A stretch of 64,000 bases of DNA from Adiantum capillus-veneris (taxonomy: Eukaryota; Streptophyta; Polypodiopsida; Polypodiales; Pteridaceae). Position numbers and translations under genes: made by a program. Under the pieces are notes generated by a model that worked only from the letters and a program-made list of their open reading frames with translations, searched no databases and was not told where the DNA came from. Below, one piece after another: positions 1-11,698 of this stretch (positions are counted from its first letter, which is position 1; every line of letters starts with the position of its first letter). The stretch is from contig CM043958.1 of assembly GCA_014529385.2 (NCBI GenBank), positions 90,357,025-90,421,024 of the forward strand, read 5' to 3'.

Positions 1-67
1 GGGCCTCTGTGAGGTCGGAAGATCTAAACAAGGATGCTCAAGGGCAGCTAGAATCTGTGGAGTGGTC

Positions 68-1920
68 TCATCTATAACAAAGCCATCGGAGTCGCACTCT
101 ATGACTCTGTGAGATCTCTCGCTGTGTGCTGGAAGTCTCGTGGATAAGTGTGGTAGGTGGTGTAGGCTCCCTAACAGTACTCTCACTGGGCTCTAGTCTC
201 AGGGGCTCTACCTGTGGGCTAGGTGCTGGAGCTATCTCTCGTGGCACACTATCATCCTCATCTTGCATCTCCCAAGGTGGTATAATACGATGTGACAAAA
301 GAAGCCTAGGAGGTGATCTTTCTAGTGGTGTCTCTCGAGGACTCAAAGCTCTCGGTAGTTGTGGAGCTAGCGTGGTTGTCGTGGGTAAACATAAATCATC
401 ATGTCTAAGTCGAGGGGACTAGGGTAGACCTATAGTCAAAACATATACTGCATGATCGACATCCCTATAAACTCGCTCACGTGGATCTCCTATCAAATAT
501 GCAAGAAGGCGGGCTGAAGGATCTCTGGATCCACCACTCGTCAGGCGTATGTACCTATGACCAAGCTCATCTAGATAGGTCATGGTCTGCTCAACTCTCT
601 GGAGCTCCACTAGCCTAGGATGTGTCTGTGTGTCTAGGCTGTCATCTGGTTGTGCTCGCTCAATGTCATCAAAATCAAGGGTCTCAATCAAGAGATACTG
701 CTCTCCGAGATCATCAATAAAAACTGCTCTATCGACCTGTGGGTAGGCTCTGACAATCTGCCTAGGTGTAGACATCATGCGCTGCGGGGTGGCTAGCCTC
801 ACAAAGGAGTCATCATAAGTGTCAACATAATATGCAACCCCTCGTGGAGATCGGCCTACTATATGCAAGATATGACTGTCTATATCTCTCATGCTATTCC
901 TAGTCTCTCTAGTCTCGGACAGTGTCTGAAGGGTGGGGACAGTGGTCTAGGGGCACTCATATCTACAATGGGTGATCTACCGGGCCCTACCTCTGGTGCT
1001 CTCAACTGGGGTGATGTGGTCCTCATAGACGCTCTCGTATGCTCTCTAATCTGTGTCATCAAAGGGTGGCATGGGTCTCTAGATGGTGCAAGGTGTCGAG
1101 GTTGAGACTCTCTAAAGTACGTGTCTCGAAGGCTCTGGGTCTCTATATGTGGCTCACTCTGAGTGGTACGCAAAGTGCTAGCAATCACCGTGTACATCGC
1201 TCTAGACTCGTGATAGCTTGAAACGCTTGGTGGCAAATCAAGTCTAGGTGAGGAGAATCCTGGCGGTGGTTTCCTGAGTGATGTGGGTGGTGGCACTGTG
1301 TCTAAAGGAGGTGAGGCACTCCTACTCGAAGTAGGGCACTGGGTCGGTCGAGGATCGTACGGCAATCCACAAGTCAAAAAGTAAAGCTCAATGCCTATGG
1401 TGCTCATGTAGCATCTGTCTTTAGGCTCGCCAACTAGTGTCACACCATCTGTGGATAGGCGTCTACTAGAAGTGCAACACTCTAATCGATATATGCGTTG
1501 AGCACTATCTATATAGATCACTCGAGGATCTACCCGCTGTAATGTAACCTGCACGGGATGGTCGAAGGCCTCAAGGCAATCATCTGCGTGTACTAGCTCT
1601 ATCTCCTCTAGCCCAATCAAATGGTCGACCACATACGTGGCGCGATAGTCATCTCTAAATGTGCCATCCCGCCTGTCGTAGGGAAGGACTCACACCACCT
1701 GGAGGGTCTGTGTGGGGCCAAAGGAGGCACGGCACTGAACAAAGAAATGTCCATATGTGTCCGTGTAAAAGGGCCGGTCTTTGTGCTCGCCTACAAGTGT
1801 GAGCAATGTGTACTCAGAGCACGAAGTGGTCATGGCCATCATATGTGCGCTCTCGACGTGTGATAGGCCTCTAAACCTCGTCAACTCGTCGAATGTGGAC
1901 TAAAATCAAAATCTGCACTA
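68..1920 (-). pseudogene. Decayed repeated-module ORF of unknown function
   Basis: I do not recognise this protein. Reading leftwards, one frame runs from about 1920 to 889 with a single TGA at 1690-1692. A second frame runs from about 930 to 68 with one TAG at 419-421, so one frameshift in the linker and two stops break a frame of about 600 codons. A motif of roughly 25 residues (L-[IV]-G-x-x-[KR], a Tyr, then an aromatic/hydrophobic run, often ending GLP) occurs four times, at about 1797-1728, 1437-1360, 865-785 and 499-422. It is spaced 360, 572 and 366 bases, so two units of about 120-150 residues are each followed by a Pro/Ser/Arg-rich linker. A second shared motif, LQRV[DE]...Y[IL]D, lies inside each unit. 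The frame lies 1.8 kb downstream of a minus-strand LTR and PBS, so it may be the first ORF of that retroelement. That placement is inference. Confidence 0.5.
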
Positions 1921-2096
1921 TATCGAGGTTTATGCGTACAATCGGACTCAAATCCGAAAAAATCTGGCAAAACCTAACTCTCGGACATATCTGCTCTAAA
2001 TATGTTTAATCGTGTGCGATTGTCGAGTATGTGGGGCGTGTGATGCGTGTGGAATATGTGTGAGAAGCAAAGAAAGAAAAAAAAAATCTTTTTTTT

Positions 2097-2297
2097 TTGC
2101 GCGTGTATGTGTGTGTGTGTGTGTGTAAATTCAAGTGAGAGAAAAAGACAAAAAGAGAAAATCAATGGAGTGTTTAAGAGAGATCTTTTGTGTGGGTGAG
2201 TGAAAGAGGGCAAAGAGACAAAATGAGAAAATCAAAGAGTGATTGAGGGCTTTAAAGAGACAAAGAGAGAAAGTCAAGGAATACTTAAGTGGGGGAG

Positions 2298-2344
<47 letters not shown>

Positions 2345-2489
2345 TGAGTGAAAGAAACAAAGAGAAAATCAAGGAGTATTTAAAGGGGAACGGTTTTTGT
2401 GTGTACGTTTTTTTTTTTTTTGACGTGTGTGTGTGTGTGTGTGTGTGTATGTGAATCCGAAAGAGAGAAAGTAAGAAAAATGAAGAAGG

Positions 2490-2536
<47 letters not shown>

Positions 2537-3160
2537 TGTGTATGTGTGTGTGTATATTTGTGTATCTGTGTGTGTGTGTATGTGTGTGTGTGTGTGTGTG
2601 TGTGTTTAACACATCAATTGCCAATCAAACCAAAACCCGTTTTAACCTCTTTTTTGTCCATTTTTGGCCCAAAAATTAGCGCAATTGGTGGTTCAATTAG
2701 AAAATTTATATGCATACACTTATTTATCACTAATCCAACATCACAATAAAATCATAAACACTCCAATTTGCCACTTGCAATTAGTTTATTATGTGTGTAT
2801 ACACAAACACAATTAAGCCTAAAATGCACCATTTAATAACACACAATTCTACTGAAATTTGGAAAGCAGTTCGGTGCAAAATTGACAATTGAAACCCATA
2901 AACCATATCAACACAATGACCATAATCAATCAATGGTTTTGCATCAAACACATAAGCATCAAAATTGCCAAAAAAAAGCACCAATTTGTACACATTTGCC
3001 CTCACGTTGGCATAAACTAGTGCACATAGATTCGCACCAATTAAGTGCACCTAATCAATTCTCAAACATGCACTTTAATTTCATATTTTACAGTGGGTTA
3101 ATGCACTCACATTATAACAAGAATCACGTCGATTTCTCCACTCTAATTGACGATTACACA

Positions 3161-3218
<58 letters not shown>
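2097..3218. repeat. Cluster of GT microsatellites
   Basis: Alternating GT runs lie at about 2107-2126, 2302-2337, 2424-2448, 2491-2605 (interrupted by TATG steps) and 3162-3218. Between them are AAAGAGA-type purine stretches; 2637-3160 is A/T-rich with no coding signal. The short frames of repeated Val-Cys or Thr-His across this region come from the microsatellites and are not genes. The cluster falls in the presumed leader of the minus-strand retroelement whose LTR starts at 3721. Confidence 0.9.
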
Positions 3219-3219
<1 letters not shown>

Positions 3220-3698
3220 GCAACCGCTTCACCGCATCTCCACCTAAAAGCACCAATCATAAAGCATCATGTATAGCATCATTTTTCTTTAAATCAAACA
3301 CATAATCCTGAAGGAAAAACATCCAATTAGAGATTCATTCATGTGTACCACCAAAAACACACAAGATTAGTGAGTAATTAGACATCAAAAGAATAAATCA
3401 CACATAATTACACACTTTCTAATCACTCAAATCATGCAAAATTGATGAAATTTCAACCCGTAAGAGTGATGCACAAGCCTCTAATTAGGCACATAAACAT
3501 GTAAAACACTCCAATTGTTAGCAGATTAGTAGTAAATTAGTGATCAATTAGTGAAAATGAAGAGAAAACGTGAAAATTACACACAACTTTTTTAACAAAA
3601 TCTCATCATAAATCAACCATTCACCATCACCAATACCTAATCCTAATGAAAATTAGAAATTCAAACCATCACACGGGTGGTCCTCTAGCTTAGGCGCT
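3219..3698. other. A/T-rich leader, no gene seen
   Basis: This stretch is A/T-rich with many CACA and AATTAG words and stops in all frames. It lies between the GT cluster and the PBS and is best read as untranslated leader of the minus-strand retroelement. Confidence 0.4.
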
Positions 3699-3719
3699 CG
3701 ATCCCCGGCAACGGCGCCA
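3699..3719 (-). other. Retrotransposon primer-binding site (Athila/Tat type)
   Basis: On the minus strand this reads TGGCGCCGTTGCCGGGGATC and onward. That is the primer-binding-site type known from plant Athila/Tat-group Ty3 elements. It sits directly against the LTR edge at 3721, which fixes the orientation: LTR to the right, internal region to the left. Confidence 0.8.
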
Positions 3720-3720
3720 A

Positions 3721-4417
3721 TGTTGGTGGTCATAGCATAGCGCACAACCCACCGACATAATGTCAATCCGGTGGATCGAAACCCGGCTAGTGCATGGAGG
3801 CATGGATGCACCTAATGTGACAGGATGAGGATTCTAGGAAAAGGGGTAAAGCAAGAGAGGAGAAGAGGAAAAGCCAATGAAGCAAGATCTATGCAAACAC
3901 ACTCTCAATCTACACTCTAACTCTCTAATCATACAAACAATGGTGTATCCCTTTGCTCTAATCTCAAGCACACACACTCTAATCACACATTAAGCATACA
4001 CAAAGAAGCCTAATTAGAGAAATGTATGCAGCCCACGTACACACACACTCTAATCTAGCACACATGTGAAGCAAGAATGCTCAAACAAGAGGGAAAACTT
4101 GAGAGAGAAGAGAAGATTAACACTAATCATACACCATTAACACACATAAGCTTGAAAGACAAGAGAACGTAGAGAGAACTTAGCTTCCATTAATCCCAAT
4201 GACTACTACATATGATGTGGAAGATCCAAGCTCCATAGCCACTCCTCTTCTCCACTCCTCTTCTCTTCTCCACACTCCCTCACACTCTCTTCTCTAAGAA
4301 TGCCCTTTCACATCTTGTGAATTGACTTATATACAAGGGCTTTTTAAAAATGGGCGGCCGGCCAAAAAATGTATAACATGCTGCAGGTATCTAGGCTCAT
4401 CTAATCATCAATGTACA
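3721..4417 (-). mobile_element. 5' LTR of a minus-strand Ty3/gypsy-type element
   Basis: The inner edge begins TGTTGGTGG immediately beside the PBS. A minus-strand TATA box (GTATATAAG) lies at about 4328-4336, so transcription would run leftwards through the LTR into the leader. The outer edge is uncertain; a TGTACA at 4412-4417 is one possible end. The partner LTR would lie left of the window. The LTR body is A/C-rich with many CACAC words. Confidence 0.55.
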
Positions 4418-5378
4418 ACTTGGAACCCACTGTGGAGCCCGTAAATACACAAAATACATACATACACATATGTGTACACACCAATGGAAGCATAATGCAT
4501 GTCGTTGACGCTCGCCCGTCAACACGTTCCATTCAAAGGGTCACGATCATCCCAATCATCTTGCAAGAACACGTTCAAAAAAGTTTCGGGGGGTTCACCT
4601 TACATAGTATGTAACCTATCACGTGAGTTCAACAGAAGGGTATTTAAATCCCTTAAAACTTACAGAAATAAATTTACATAAGGATATACTTTTTACAAAT
4701 CTCAAAAAATTTTACAGAATTTAAAAGAAAAGGGTTCATTATATTTCCTTCAAAATTCACAGAATAGGGTTTTGAGAAAAAGAGCCTGAACGCACGTGAT
4801 ATAGTGGTCTTAAATATCGTGAACCCCCCGAGAAAAAAGTGTGAAAATAAGTTACAATAAATTAAAACTACAAGAACACATTTAAAAAATGCATATGATA
4901 GGAAAAGAAATAAAAGAGAGGAAAAAAATAAAAGAATAGAAAAAAAGTAAAAAATTGTAAAAAAACATGTGCTCTATAATTTGAAGTTACTAGAGTAGTC
5001 CTAAAGCTAATTCTTATATAGTGATAGGGACAAAAGTAACTAAAGTAACAATTCAAAAAAGAAATACTTATTAAAAATTAGCTTATGACTACTCTAGTAA
5101 GTACATTATAAATTTAAAAGGCTAGAGATAGGCTATAATGTAATCTAAAGATAGTTGGGGCTGATTTGTACCACCTCTAGGTCGGATACTTTTTAATTGT
5201 TTAAAATAGAATGCGGTAATATCCGTGGTAAAAAATGCGATAATAATTGGAATCTAATAAATTTATTTTGAGCAGAGTATGCCGCATTTTTTCAACATAT
5301 TTTGCTCTCTATTCTTGCCCACCATCACACCTCCTTGCTCAAGCTTTACCTCACTTCCCTCTTCTATCTCTCTACCAT
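4418..5378. other. A/T-rich intergenic DNA
   Basis: No gene, RNA or mobile-element end could be recognised. The stretch is A/T-rich with poly-A-like tracts around 4900-4960 and a few short chance frames. Confidence 0.5.
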
Positions 5379-5398
5379 CCCCTTCTTCTTCTTCTTCT

Positions 5399-5435
<37 letters not shown>

Positions 5436-5599
5436 CAAACACACACACACACACACACACAGAGAGTCTCTATTCGGATTGCAAAAGAGGGGTTTTCGTG
5501 GAGGGGCTAAGCACAAACAACATTGGACGCTCAATATAATCGGGCAACCTATCTTCTACAAGTTAAGGTAAGCACGTAACACACACACACACACACACC
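5379..5599. repeat. Compound (TTC)(CT)(AC) microsatellites
   Basis: A TTC run at about 5379-5402 passes into CT (to about 5430) and then AC (5441-5460). A second AC run lies at 5579-5599. Leu/Ser-rich frames here are repeat artefacts. Confidence 0.9.
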
Positions 5600-5886
5600 C
5601 CTTCTTTTCGTATTTGTATTATAACACACGCACACACAACGTTTGAAACAAAGAGAAAAGTAAAAGCATATCTCTTCCATTTTCTTGTAGGACTAGATCA
5701 GGTTTAATGTAATCGATGTAAAAGATGATTTTTACTTGAAAATCGATGTATGAGTAGATTAGCTTTAAGGCAATCGATGTAAAAGATGGTTTTTGATTGT
5801 AATCAATGTAGGAGTAGATTACATTTACTTAAAACTTGCTTGATCAATTTCTTGAAACTTGATAAAAAAAAGAATACTAATGTTGG

Positions 5887-5887
5887 G

Positions 5888-5951
<64 letters not shown>

Positions 5952-6143
5952 AGAGAAGGAGAGAGAGAAAAATAGGTATAAATAGATATATCTACTAGAG
6001 AGAAACAGAGATAGAGAAAGACAGGGAGATAGAAATAGAAATTAAAAAGAGAAATAATTAAAGAAAGGGAGAGAGAGAAATAGGTAAAAATAGATATATC
6101 TATTAGAGAGAGAAAGAGAGAAATAGAAATAGAAAAATAGAAA

Positions 6144-6197
<54 letters not shown>

Positions 6198-6269
6198 GGA
6201 GAGTAGAAAGATAGATAGGAAAATTAGAGAGAGATAGGAAGAGTAGAGAGAAGACATAGTAAGAAAGAC

Positions 6270-6327
<58 letters not shown>

Positions 6328-6458
6328 TACAAAGAGAGGGAGAGATAGAGTAGAGTAGAAAGGGAGGGAGAGAAAGAGAGAGATGTAGAGATAGGGAGAG
6401 AGAGATGTAGAGAGAGAGAGAGAGAAAGATAGATGGGAAGAGTAGAGAGATAGACAGG

Positions 6459-6511
<53 letters not shown>

Positions 6512-6720
6512 TGCAGAGATTGGGGGAGGAGTGGAGAGAGAGAGAGAGAGAGGGAAGAAGAGTAGACAGGAAGAGATAGATATAGAGATCTTGTATAAAT
6601 GTGTATATGTCTGTAAATATGTGTGTGTATGCATGAATATATGTGTGTTTATATGTTTGTATCTATGTGTAGATATATATGCATGTGTATATGTATATAT
6701 GTGTGTATGTGTATGTATTT
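5887..6720. repeat. Long GA-rich low-complexity tract
   Basis: About 670 bases (5887-6560) are almost all GA repeats with AGAT/TAGA interruptions. Pure runs lie at about 5888-5946, 6147-6194 and 6470-6507, with a TA run at about 6270-6291. From about 6600 it turns into a TGTATA/TGTG-rich stretch to 6720. Opposite-strand Leu/Ser frames are artefacts. Confidence 0.9.
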
Positions 6721-7085
6721 AGACACTAAGCAAGGGATTAGCACCCGATGGTTGAACGCTTTCACTAGGGTATACTCTCCTTTTAATCGTGGCATTGCGG
6801 TCTATGCTCCACTCATGTATGGATTACCACAATGTACCCTTGGTTTTACCACAATTGAGATTGTGATGATATCTAAACAGGTGCCACTAGACTATTGGCA
6901 CTCCTAGCCCCTACTTAGGTCTAATAGTATATATGTGTGAGTGTATCTATATGAGTGAGTGTATGTATGTATTTATGGGAAGAAGAGAAAAAGTAGTGTA
7001 GAGGAAGAAGATTGGGTGTAGATATGTAGAGGTATGTAGATTAGATATAGAGCTAGGTCCTAATACTTACCAACCATTAATGTAG
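6721..7085. other. Unassigned intergenic stretch
   Basis: Unique-looking sequence with a short open stretch but no recognisable product, followed by TGTG/TATG-rich DNA from about 6925. It lies just before the coding-like segment at 7086. Confidence 0.3.
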
Positions 7086-7363
7086 ATGTCTGCTGATGAG
7101 AGACCACCTACTGGGGAGAAACTCAGTCATTCCTACTTTGGTTGGTTCATGTCCGAGATGGACCTCCATCCAGGTTGGATGTCGCCTCTAGTGGACCCAA
7201 GTCTTGAGGCGGTAAGTCTAAGCAATGGATTTAAGCCTATCTGTATCTAATTTTTTGAGAGCATGAGTGTAGATTTCTTTTGCAGGCATGGCCTTCTTAC
7301 GCCTACATAGGTGTCGGTCCATCTACCCATGCTCTTCCGCCAATGGTAGATCCACACCTCTAG
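7086..7363 (+). CDS. Candidate two-exon short ORF, unknown
   Basis: An ATG at 7086 opens 42 codons (7086-7211) ending at a GTAAGT donor-like site at 7212. A pyrimidine-rich stretch ending TTTTGCAG gives an acceptor at 7284-7285. Joining the exons in phase 0 gives about 67 codons, with the exon-2 stop at 7361-7363. The product would start MSADERPPTGEKL and is Pro/Trp/Met-rich. The 74-bp intron is short but plausible for plants. I recognise no family. The stop may itself be a lesion, because coding-like composition continues beyond it. This could be the start of a decayed transposase-like gene; that is inference. Confidence 0.3.
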
Positions 7364-8660
7364 TGCCCACTCTCTTTGTGAGAGAAGTACCTCTATTCAA
7401 AGGAGGGATTGTTTGGTTGCTACACTCCATAGCAGCTTGCGGCCGATGGTTTTTCTCAGCAGCTCAAGCCATGGGGGAGCCAAGGAGGGACTCCATACAT
7501 CTAGAGCCTCGCACTAATGGCACCTCCTTCTACGCTCCCTTCTTATCGACCTAATCCCCTTCCATCGCATCCCACCTCCCTTCCATCATTGGGACCCACA
7601 CCATTCCATTCAACTTCTGATTCACCCGAGCATGGTTGAACTTCCACAGATGATCGATGAACCTCTTCTTACAGCGTGCGTCGATGTTCGTCTCAGGGCA
7701 GTCTGCACCGTGAGAGTGGAGGGACGGGGGATCATGTGGCTTCGCTTGTTTTGGTGGTAGAGGGGGGACCAAGTCCCCTATTTTGGAGTGTACCGCTCCA
7801 AACACATAGGACAAGGAAACTAACATGCCCATGCTAGACAAGCATGGGCACTACTACATGGTAAAGTATGGCGGCAAGGTCGACTTTGGTACAACACAGT
7901 GTATGGTATTTCGGTGCCACCTTCAGATTCTTATACACTCGACATCTAAGAATTGTTTTATAAAATTCAAAGACCAATAGCCCGATCATGCATGCTACAT
8001 TGAGGAAGCATTGCATGTTCGATTTCCAAATGTCCCCAATGAGCGTTTTTTAGCACAGTGGTTGGAGAGGTATATTTTTAAAAAAAGAAAAAACTAGCAA
8101 TCAAGTGTACGGCACACTGCGGCCAACCAGGTCGCAAATCCAGACATGAGCTATCATGGTAGCAACATGGTAGATACAAAGTGGGAGTGGACAATGTAAG
8201 AAAAAGACAAACAAGCTACAACGGGCTCCAACCATAGTCAACAGTGCGATGCTCGGGCAAGACAAACTCCCACACACTATGGTTCGGGAGGCAAAGCAGC
8301 TTGGAAGGACAAATATGTAAGTTTTTTTAAATTGGGTCCGAAATCGGTTTAGAAAATGTTTTAGTTCATAAATTTTTTTTGTCATTGTTAACTTAGGAAA
8401 AATATCACTTTGACCCACCCGATACTTGACCAAAGAGATGGTCAAGTATCGAGAGCGCGCACAAAATTTGATATTTGGCGATGGTTGTTAGAGAGAACCA
8501 TCATGTCTCTCGCGAGCAATTCGACTCAGCAATTGCATCTCTACTAATAATATTATATTAATCATTTTGAGTTATTAATTTGTTCAATTTGGTTTTGGTT
8601 GTTGTAGAGTCAGAGTAATCAAATGTATGTACATGTGGACGAGGACCAGGAAGAGGACTA
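7364..8660 (+). other. Coding-like but broken stretch, possible further exons
   Basis: This region is less A/T-rich than its flanks and has several interrupted open stretches on the plus strand. One, about 8200-8316, runs into a GTAAGT donor-like site at 8317 and reads THYGSGGKAAWKDKY at its end. A last piece follows a TTGTTGTAG acceptor-like site at about 8607 and ends QSNQMYVHVDEDQEED before a TAG at about 8658. An acidic tail after a splice-like site is common in plant DNA-transposon proteins. I see no diagnostic domain, so this is only a suggestion. Confidence 0.25.
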
Positions 8661-9224
8661 GTATAGATAGTTAATTTTTTGTAGTCCTCTTTTACAAGTG
8701 CAAACGTGGCACGAAAAACTCTATGATCATATGTATATGAAATTCATTTAAACTTTTGATTTTATTTGTAATTTTTTCAAATTGTTGCTCTTTTGTACTT
8801 TAAATTATCAAGGTAAGGTGTAAGTTGCAATTTTGAAGTCTATTGTTCTTTTTTCTCTATACACTTTTCAAGATGCAATTGATGTGTCTTATGTTTTATG
8901 CAGGTTTGAGAGAAGTTGTGGGGCCGTAATAGACGTAGCAATATGCACGGTAATAGTCGTGGATATATATTTGTGACTGTTACCACCACTATTGCTGGCA
9001 AAAAATTACCACGTTCATTTCCTGGGTCTTTACCGCACACACAAACTTTTCTCTCTCCGTTTTCATTTGTTGATCTGCGGCAATGTTAGTGGTTCTAGAT
9101 TTTTCCTCTTAGAGAGTTCTGTGTGTGTACGTGCTTCTATTCGATTGCATGTATACAAGTCTACATCATATATGTGTAGATCTGCAACGTATGCGTGCGT
9201 GTCTTTTTTATGTACAATCACACA

Positions 9225-9280
<56 letters not shown>

Positions 9281-9812
9281 GAAACTTGCCTACAGCACAA
9301 GGGGCAAAGGTGGATCTTCTTCTTGCCATCGCGAATGGCTCAAAGTGAGCTCGTGGCCAAGTTCAAAAAAAAATTCTTTGCAGAGCATCGATATCACAAT
9401 TGGTATATGCGTCGATATCACGATTAATATCCGCAAATAGCGACACAAATATCGACGCATAGGCTGACGCCACGAGAAAGTCCAAAAAGAGTCTCTCTTT
9501 TTGCATTGATAGATCAAATCTTTTTATGAAAATATAATGTCTTATGAGGCATTTGAAAGATAGAGAAGGGTTACTTCATATATTTTAGGAATTATCAAAT
9601 ATAAGGAGTAATCCAAGAAATTTACAAGCTTTAAGGAAATTTTCATAAATTTCACAACAATAATTATGAAAGGAACAATCAAAATAACGTAATAGATATT
9701 ACACATAACACTGCACTAAGACCAATCATCCTTCTCAATCAATCGATCGAGTATCTTTTCTTTCGCCTATTATATTGGTGTAATAATTTACTTTATACAA
9801 GTATTGAAGGGT
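8661..9812. other. Intergenic DNA with a GA microsatellite
   Basis: No gene seen. A GA run occupies about 9235-9278. The rest is A/T-rich, including two TCGATAT-type short words near 9388-9440. Confidence 0.5.
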
Positions 9813-10697
9813 CTATATATACATAAATAACTAGATGAGAGCATTTAGGAGATAATTGAGAGTAGCAAAAGAAAAAAGAAGAGCCATAGTTATATCTTCT
9901 AAGTGATTTCCTTGATGCACCTTTTGAGGGTTTCCAATCAATGAGCAAAGAAAACCGAACGAAGCCAATTCTCAAGCAAATATGAGCAACACCCTTGACA
10001 AATTGATATGAGCTCAAGATATATTGAAGAAAATAATCAAGTCATGTTGGATTCGACCACCCAACACCTCAATGCAAAAGGGTCATACATCTAAATTGCC
10101 ACAATGTAGTGGAGGCTTCAAAATCTCAAACCTCCTTACATGTTGAGGCCCTTACAAAATCCCAAATCACAAAAGTACATGTAAAGGAGTAATTATGCAT
10201 GCATCAAAAACACCAACCAAGGCTTGAAAGGAACTCACTTTTGTGAAAAGATATTACACATACTTTATATACATAAATAACTAGATGAGAGCATTTAGGA
10301 GATAATTGAGAGTAGCAAAAGAAAAAAGAAGAGCCATAGTTATATCTTCTAAGTGATTGCCTTGATGCACCTTTTGAGGGTTTCCAATCAATGAGCAAAG
10401 AAAACCGAACGAAGCCAATTCTCAAGCAAATATGAGCAACACCCTTAACAAATCGATATAAGCTCAAGATATATTGAAAAAAATAATCAAGTCATGTTGG
10501 ATTCGACCACCCAACACCTCAACGCAAAAGGGTCATACATCTAAATTTCCACAAAGCAGTGGAGGCTTCAAAATCTCAAACCTCCTTACATGTTAAGGCC
10601 CTTATAAAATCCCAAGTCACAGAAGTACATATAAATCAGTTAATTGTGTATGCATCAAAAACGCCAACCAAGGCTTCAAAGGGACTCACTTTTGTGA
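9813..10697. repeat. Tandem duplication, 450-bp period
   Basis: About 435 bases at 9813-10247 recur at 10263-10697 with an exact 450-base offset and only scattered differences (for example 'acataaataa' at 9821 and 10271, 'ctcactttt' at 10234 and 10684). A 15-base spacer lies between. The second copy ends about 38 bases before the left end of the retroelement at 10736. The matching minus-strand short frames in each copy are not supported as genes. Confidence 0.9.
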
Positions 10698-10735
10698 GTG
10701 CAGCCTCGTGCACAAACTCATGGGCAAGGAGTCCA

Positions 10736-11658
10736 TGTGAGACGCATGTCTAACCTCACCATCCTATCTTATTGCAGTATTAGCGAGAACCACGATTAGT
10801 TTGTCAAACCATGGGACGAAGCTGACTCGAAAAGTGCATAGAGGCTACAAGAGGTTGTCAATCTCTTGGAAAACAACTAACAACTCGCATCTAACTCAAG
10901 CTACACTCAAGTGACTGAAATCACCAAAAGCCAATCGCTCATCGGTAAGCAAATCACATCCGTTACAGCATCAAATGACATCCAAACGTAACGAAACTTC
11001 TAGGACAAATTTATAAGACCTAAGCACACATGCCTATGCCCTCAAACCCCACTTTAGGTCAAGTTCCAAAATCGCGATTATTAACACCAGTGGATTTTTG
11101 ACCTAGTCGTTTTTGACCCAGAATGCATCTAAATGCTTAGCAATGATCCCCCAATATCCCGCCTCTGCTTAGTTTTCGATTTAAAAGTGTAAATTCTTAG
11201 TTACGATGAAGTTAGGCTGCGGGTCGCAGCGACGCCAAAAGCTACGAAATACTGTGAATGGCTACCGTCAATGCGTAGAGCTCTTACATGTAGTTGCAAT
11301 GCAACAAAAGCATTCGCATTGTGACAACCGGAGAGGGAGTAGGAAGCGCGAGAAGGAGAGAAGTGAGCGCCGTTAGCTCACGTTGTGTATTTCTTATCCA
11401 AAAACTTATAAAAAACTTACAAAAATTGGCTTTTATACCTTAGCCAAGGTTTTTGGGTGATCAAAAGTAATAATCTGGAGTTCTACCAAAGCTGGGAATT
11501 GACTGGCTGATACAATTTGGAAGCTTGTAGCCCCGGCTCATTAATTACAAAGTTTATCAAGAAAATAGGAGTTACAATATTCTCGATTTATCAAAAAATA
11601 ATAATTGTTTTATAAGGAAAACTCTGAAAATGGTGGTCGTATTAGCTTGCTGCTAACA
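10736..11658 (-). mobile_element. 3' LTR of the 15.4-kb element
   Basis: 923 bases, closely matching the LTR at 25271-26187. On the element strand it begins TGTTAGCAGCAAGC and ends GTCTCACA. A TATA box (GTATAAAA) lies at 11431-11438. The two LTRs differ at scattered positions and by a few short indels, so the insertion is not recent. Confidence 0.9.
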
Positions 11659-11672
11659 TTCCCCCCCCTCCT
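11659..11672 (-). other. Polypurine tract
   Basis: On the element strand this reads AGGAGGGGGGGGAA directly against the 3' LTR, as expected for the plus-strand DNA primer of reverse transcription. Confidence 0.8.
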
Positions 11673-11698
11673 CGCCTGTGTCGTCCCTTGACACAGAT

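Noticed and set aside
2239-2749. Open frames of Val-Cys or Thr-His repeats
   Set aside because: They are direct translations of GT/CA microsatellites with no other content.
6042-6634. Long Leu/Ser frames on the minus strand
   Set aside because: They come from the GA-rich tract; every frame of a pure dinucleotide repeat is open.
8051-8140. A-box-like TAGCACAGTGG with a distant GGTCGCAAATCC
   Set aside because: The spacing of about 67 bases is too wide for a tRNA-type promoter, and no tail could be defined.
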